Shown: positions 60,250 through 64,000 of the stretch, in pieces
Numbering within the stretch: the stretch's first letter is position 1
How the letters are laid out: each line of letters starts with the position of its first letter
Source: Macrococcus sp. DPC7161
GTDB taxonomy: Bacteria; Bacillota; Bacilli; Staphylococcales; Staphylococcaceae
Assembly: GCF_004117835.1 (NCBI RefSeq)
Contig: NZ_SDSC01000001.1
Coordinates: 620,001-684,000 of the forward strand
Length of the DNA: 64,000 bases
Direction of reading: 5' to 3'
The notes under the pieces: generated by a model
Seen by the model: the letters and a program-made list of their open reading frames with translations, nothing else
The model's database searches: none
What the model was told of the DNA's origin: nothing
Position numbers and translations under genes: made by a program

Positions 60250-60714
60250 TTAATCTCTCGTTAAGCCAAATGCATTTAATATTTCATCTTGTCTACCAAA
60301 CATCTTCTTTTCGTCACTCTCATTCATATGATCGTAGCCAAGTAAATGTAAGAATCCATGTAAAGCTAAAAAGCCTAGTTCTCTTTCAAATGAGTGTCCG
60401 TATCTTTCTGCTTGTTCTTTCGCACGTTCGATACAAATAATAATATCTCCTAAAACACGAATAGATTCCGGCATTTCAAAATCTTCATCTTCGCCTTCTT
60501 CTAATGCAAAACTAATCACATCTGTTACTTGATCTTTATTGCGATACGTTTTATTAATTGATTGAATTTCTTCTTCTGTTACGAAAGAAACTGAAACTTC
60601 TGCTTCTTCTTCAATACCTTCTTCATTACTTGCGAAAGTAAGTAATGCTTCAATATCTTGCATCGCTTTTTCTGAAACTAAATTATCTTCATCTAAAAAA
60701 TCTATCGTTAACAT
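60250..60714 (-). CDS. ybeY: rRNA maturation endoribonuclease YbeY
   Basis: 16S rRNA 3'-end processing and ribosome quality control. Seen: zinc motif [11 protein letters not shown] (His-x3-His-x5-His) near residue 120. 154 residues. It shares one base with phoH. The pgpH-like gene found before ybeY in Bacillus is absent here. Confidence 0.95.
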   Translation of the reverse strand: MLTIDFLDEDNLVSEKAMQDIEALLTFASNEEGIEEEAEVSVSFVTEEEIQSINKTYRNKDQVTDVISFALEEGEDEDFEMPESIRVLGDIIICIERAKEQAERYGHSFERELGFLALHGFLHLLGYDHMNESDEKKMFGRQDEILNAFGLTRD

Positions 60715-61658
60715 TATACGTCCCCCTCATAAGCGTTGATAATTTTTCCTACCAATGGATGTCTGACAACATCTAATGCGTCAAATTTATGGATAGCAAT
60801 ACCTTTAACTTTTGATAATCTTGATTCAGCTTCAATTAGTCCACTTTTAACGCCTCGTGGTAAATCTATTTGGGTTTCATCTCCTGTAATAACCATTTTC
60901 GACCCAAATCCTAATCGTGTTAAAAACATTTTCATTTGAGGATGCGTTGTATTTTGTGCTTCATCCAAAATAATAAATGCATCTTCTAAAGTACGACCGC
61001 GCATATATGCTAAAGGTGCAATTTCAATAACACCACGTTCAATTAACCTTTCGGTATGTTCTTTACCTAATACAAAATGCAAACCATCATAAAGAGGTCT
61101 TAAATAAGGATCTACTTTCTCTTTTAAATCACCAGGTAGGAAACCTAAAGATTCTCCTGCTTCAACAGCAGGACGTGTTAATACAATTTTTTTTACTGTT
61201 CCAGCTCTTAGTTCTTTTAAAGCCATAACCACTGCTAAAAAAGTTTTCCCAGTACCAGCTGGCCCAATCCCGAATACTAAATCATTATTTTTGATTTGAT
61301 GTACATATAATCGTTGACTTAAAGTTTTAGCTCTAATGGCTTTGCCATTCGCATCTTTTGTTATTTCTTCATCATAAAGCTGACTCAGATGCTTGATTGT
61401 TCCATTTTTCGACATCATTACAGCGGATTGTACATCTTTAAACGTAACTTGACTTCCTTTTTGAATAATTTTGATTAAATTTTCAATCAGTTGAACTGTT
61501 TGTTCTACAGCAACTGCATCTCCCTCAACTGTAAGTTCTGAACCACGTGTATGGATTTCAACATTAAATACTTCCTCTAAATACATGATATGTTCATCGT
61601 GATTACCAACAATTGATTGAGCTTCGTTTAAATTTTCAAAAATAATTGGATTTGGCAT
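60714..61658 (-). CDS. PhoH family ATPase
   Basis: Seen: an N-terminal KH-like part, Walker [10 protein letters not shown] near residue 130, [19 protein letters not shown] and [10 protein letters not shown]. 314 residues. PhoH-ybeY pairs are widely conserved and point to RNA metabolism. Despite the name, no Pho box is seen here. Confidence 0.94.
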   Translation of the reverse strand: MPNPIIFENLNEAQSIVGNHDEHIMYLEEVFNVEIHTRGSELTVEGDAVAVEQTVQLIENLIKIIQKGSQVTFKDVQSAVMMSKNGTIKHLSQLYDEEITKDANGKAIRAKTLSQRLYVHQIKNNDLVFGIGPAGTGKTFLAVVMALKELRAGTVKKIVLTRPAVEAGESLGFLPGDLKEKVDPYLRPLYDGLHFVLGKEHTERLIERGVIEIAPLAYMRGRTLEDAFIILDEAQNTTHPQMKMFLTRLGFGSKMVITGDETQIDLPRGVKSGLIEAESRLSKVKGIAIHKFDALDVVRHPLVGKIINAYEGDV

Positions 61659-61710
61659 TAAAAAACTCCCTTTTTATTATTACTTTAACTGTATCAAAAC
61701 TCATTGAAAC

Positions 61711-62157
61711 TCACAATTTATTTATCTTTATCTCGCTCTGTAATTGCATTATTTGTTCATTTTTATTTCGACATTGTAAACTTTGAATATTATTAATTTG
61801 AATATGAGGATTTATTTTTAATAAATGTTGTATAAATTGAACCATTTCTTTTGGTTTAACGATTTGTATATTTTGTTGTTGATCTACGATTTCTAAGTAG
61901 ATATGTTTGCCGTATGGCACCATATTAATGAATTGAATGGCTTGAATATCAATCTTTATTTTTTGAAAGCCTTTAATAATAATCAAAATATCATCAATAA
62001 TATAGCTTTCATTGATGATTAAATAGATTAAAATAATACCTAATAAAAATGCGATGATGCCACTTTTAATACTTAGTACGGCGCCCAAAATCATTAATAT
62101 AAAAATCATACTCACCCAAACATATTGTATCGTGCTAATGATACTGTGATACTTCAT
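61711..62157 (-). CDS. membrane protein of unknown function
   Basis: 148 residues: two adjoining membrane segments (about residues 11-50), then a beta-rich cytoplasmic part with VPYGKHIYLEIVDQQQN, resembling a PH-like fold. Not recognised. GAGGTGAT precedes the ATG at 62157. It lies between phoH and the floA block, 52 bases before phoH. Confidence 0.75.
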   Translation of the reverse strand: MKYHSIISTIQYVWVSMIFILMILGAVLSIKSGIIAFLLGIILIYLIINESYIIDDILIIIKGFQKIKIDIQAIQFINMVPYGKHIYLEIVDQQQNIQIVKPKEMVQFIQHLLKINPHIQINNIQSLQCRNKNEQIMQLQSEIKINKL

Positions 62158-62205
62158 AAGAATCACCTCAGTTTAATAGTAGCAAATGAGCCAAAAAGAG
62201 CAATA

Positions 62206-62231
62206 AAAAAAGCACCTGAGGGTGCTTTTTT
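62206..62231 (-). terminator. terminator after the coiled-coil protein gene
   Basis: Eleven-base-pair stem AAAAAAGCACC / GGTGCTTTTTT with a four-base loop; it begins at the stop codon of the upstream gene. Confidence 0.85.
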
Positions 62232-62763
62232 ATCTTAAACTTTTCGGTTTATTTAACACTTCTGACAAAATAATACCATTGACTAAACTTTTTTTAGATA
62301 AATCCAATTCGAATTGTGCATTTTCAATATCTTGTTCCATCATTAGACTTTGAATGCGATTGATTTTTTGTCTCTCTGATAAATGTGGATCAGCTTGAAT
62401 TCGATCTATTTTTTCATTTATTGACAAATGATGATTTTTAATTTCTGAAACTTTTTGTCTACTTTGCTTATTTTGTTTTTCTTTCACTTTATTTTGTTCT
62501 TGTTGCATTCTGTTTGATACTGTTTCAGCTTCACTAAGAACTTTCTTACCTGTATTTTCAATCTTTTTAACATTTTTATTTACACGTGCTTCAAACGCTT
62601 TAATTTGCTCTATTTTAGACTTTTGTCTTTGTTCTTTTTCAGCATGCTTTTGCACCTTTGTTTTATAAGGTGTTTGTTTCTTTTTCTTTTTATTTTCTTC
62701 TGCAATCCATTCATAAATTGAATAAATCACACCAAGAATAAATAGAATTAATCCGATACTCAT
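62230..62763 (-). CDS. membrane-anchored coiled-coil protein of unknown function
   Basis: 177 residues: N-terminal membrane helix (about 3-20) followed by a highly basic, Lys/Gln/Glu-rich coiled coil to about residue 110, then a more ordered tail. Not recognised. It follows floA by 11 bases, so it is probably expressed with the flotillin and could act with it (inference). Confidence 0.78.
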   Translation of the reverse strand: MSIGLILFILGVIYSIYEWIAEENKKKKKQTPYKTKVQKHAEKEQRQKSKIEQIKAFEARVNKNVKKIENTGKKVLSEAETVSNRMQQEQNKVKEKQNKQSRQKVSEIKNHHLSINEKIDRIQADPHLSERQKINRIQSLMMEQDIENAQFELDLSKKSLVNGIILSEVLNKPKSLR

Positions 62764-62774
62764 ATTATCACCCT

Positions 62775-63773
62775 TTATTTTTTAGGTGTTTCACTATTCG
62801 TACTGCTGTCACTCATTTTATTAATCGCATTACGCATGCCTGTATCTGATTCAACATTCTTCATGTTTAAGTAATCCATTACACCTAAATTACCTTCTTT
62901 TAATGCTTTCGCCATTGCAAGCGGTACTTCTGCTTCAGCTTCTACTACTTTAGCACGCATTTCTTGTACACGTGCTTTCATTTCTTGTTCTTGTGCAACG
63001 GCCATCGCACGACGCTCTTCAGCTTTCGCTTGAGCGATATTTTTATCTGCTAACGCTTGTTCAGTTTGTAAATCTGCACCAATGTTTTTGCCGATATCTA
63101 CATCTGCAATATCAATCGATAGAATTTCAAATGCAGTACCACTATCTAAACCTTTTCCTAAAACCGTTTGTGAAATCATATCTGGGTTTTCTAAAACTGA
63201 TGTATGTGACGCACTTGAACCAATTGTTGATACAATCCCTTCACCAACACGTGCAACGATTGTTTCTTCACCAGCTCCACCGACTAATCTTTCGATATTT
63301 GCACGTACTGTAATTCTCGCTTTTGCTTTTACTTCAATACCATTCATAGCAACACCTGCAATAAATGGTGTTTCAATAACTTTAGGGTTTACAGACATTT
63401 GAACCGCTTCTAAAACGTCACGACCAGCAAGGTCAATCGCTGCACCACGTTCAAAAGGCAAGTTAATATCTGCACGTTGTGCTGCAATAATCGCATCAAC
63501 TACTCTATCAACGTTACCACCAGCTAAGTAATGTGACTCTAATTGATTTGTCGTTAAATGTAATCCTGCTTTATGTGCTTTAATTAATGGATCAATAACA
63601 CGTCTTGGTGATACACGACGTAAACGCATCCCTACTAATGTACCAATACCAACTTTAACACCCGCTGCTAATGCAGAAATCCAAAGTCCAACTGGTACAA
63701 ATGAAAATAAAATCATCAACAAGATAAAGCCGACGATACAAATGATACCGATAAATACAAAAGAACTTGTCAT
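62775..63773 (-). CDS. floA: flotillin-like protein FloA
   Basis: Scaffold of functional membrane microdomains. Seen: N-terminal membrane hairpin (about 1-45), SPFH-like domain, and Ala/Glu-rich coiled-coil repeats ([20 protein letters not shown]). 332 residues from ATG 63773, chosen because AGGAG lies at proper distance. It follows an nfeD-like gene, the usual flotillin-NfeD pair. Confidence 0.95.
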   Translation of the reverse strand: MTSSFVFIGIICIVGFILLMILFSFVPVGLWISALAAGVKVGIGTLVGMRLRRVSPRRVIDPLIKAHKAGLHLTTNQLESHYLAGGNVDRVVDAIIAAQRADINLPFERGAAIDLAGRDVLEAVQMSVNPKVIETPFIAGVAMNGIEVKAKARITVRANIERLVGGAGEETIVARVGEGIVSTIGSSASHTSVLENPDMISQTVLGKGLDSGTAFEILSIDIADVDIGKNIGADLQTEQALADKNIAQAKAEERRAMAVAQEQEMKARVQEMRAKVVEAEAEVPLAMAKALKEGNLGVMDYLNMKNVESDTGMRNAINKMSDSSTNSETPKK

Positions 63774-63783
63774 AATCATTCTC

Positions 63784-64000
63784 CTATTCTATTATTTCTT
63801 CTACTACTACTCGTGTTCCTTCAACATATATAATTTTTACCTGAACACCACGTTTAATAAAACTACCATTTGAAACTGCATCAATTCGCTCATTGCCAAA
63901 CTTAATTATGCCTGCAGGTCTTAATTCAGTCATCGTTTCTGCAACTTGATTGATTAAGTACGAACGGTCATCATGAGAGGTATAGCCAGATGCTTTGTTT
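63784..64000 (-). CDS. NfeD-like membrane protein (partial, 5' part cut by window edge)
   Basis: About 71 C-terminal residues are visible, forming the OB-fold domain: [19 protein letters not shown], then [20 protein letters not shown]. This is the NfeD C-terminal domain (YqeZ-like). It ends 10 bases before floA; the membrane and protease-like parts lie beyond the right edge. Confidence 0.9.
   Translation of the reverse strand, partial: NKASGYTSHDDRSYLINQVAETMTELRPAGIIKFGNERIDAVSNGSFIKRGVQVKIIYVEGTRVVVEEIIE

Overview
This is a stretch of ordinary core chromosome from a low-GC Gram-positive of the family Staphylococcaceae. Gene content and order match the Bacillus subtilis spo0A/recN to sigA/era region almost gene for gene. 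The best guess is Mammaliicoccus (the former Staphylococcus sciuri group) or a close relative such as Macrococcus, not S. aureus. Three things support this. The MEP (non-mevalonate) isoprenoid genes dxs, ispG and ispH are present, whereas S. aureus uses mevalonate. A cytochrome c550-type gene (cccA) is present, as expected for oxidase-positive relatives. A leucine dehydrogenase gene heads the branched-chain keto-acid locus. I see no phage, insertion sequence, integron, CRISPR array, tRNA or rRNA.

Layout. 1-3.5 kb: branched-chain keto-acid dehydrogenase E1-alpha (partial), E3 and leucine dehydrogenase, with a good CodY box upstream. 3.8-17.3 kb: yqzF, a GlpQ-like phosphodiesterase, a Spo0A-family response regulator, recN, argR, tlyA, dxs, ispA, xseB/xseA, nusB, an Asp23-family gene, accC/accB, efp and pepP. 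17.4-27.5 kb: a lipoprotein, lipM, a cysteine-free rhodanese, the glycine cleavage genes under a glycine riboswitch, aroK and a seven-gene comG operon. 27.7-33 kb: small membrane proteins, a metallo-beta-lactamase-fold hydrolase, yqgV, glcK, yqgQ, gluP, 5-formyl-THF cyclo-ligase and rpmG. 32.8-40 kb: phoU and pstBACS behind a four-repeat Pho box, a class B penicillin-binding protein and sodA. 40.2-48.1 kb: a DUF1189 gene with ispG and a nucleotidase, zur-znuBC, nfo, cshB and ispH. 48.5-56 kb: a secreted CAP-domain protein, yqfO, trmK, cccA, rpoD, dnaG, the PPDK/PEP-synthase regulator and ccpN. 56-64 kb: T-box-controlled glyS, recO, era, cdd, dgkA, ybeY, phoH, two unassigned genes, floA and the end of an nfeD-like gene.

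The most notable item is the gene at about 4.8-5.5 kb. It encodes a full receiver domain joined to a Spo0A-type DNA-binding domain. It sits directly behind recN, where spo0A lies in Bacillus, while the sporulation genes that flank these loci in Bacillus (spoIVB next to spo0A, spoIIIA between efp and accB) are absent. This looks like a retained master regulator of sporulation in a lineage that does not make spores. Other points for a second look are the glycine riboswitch and its promoter nested in the 3' end of aroK, an unusually compact glyS T-box leader, a terminator inside the pst operon, promoter dyads of unknown function at accBC, bkd and the CAP gene, and the position of the MEP genes at their Bacillus-like places.
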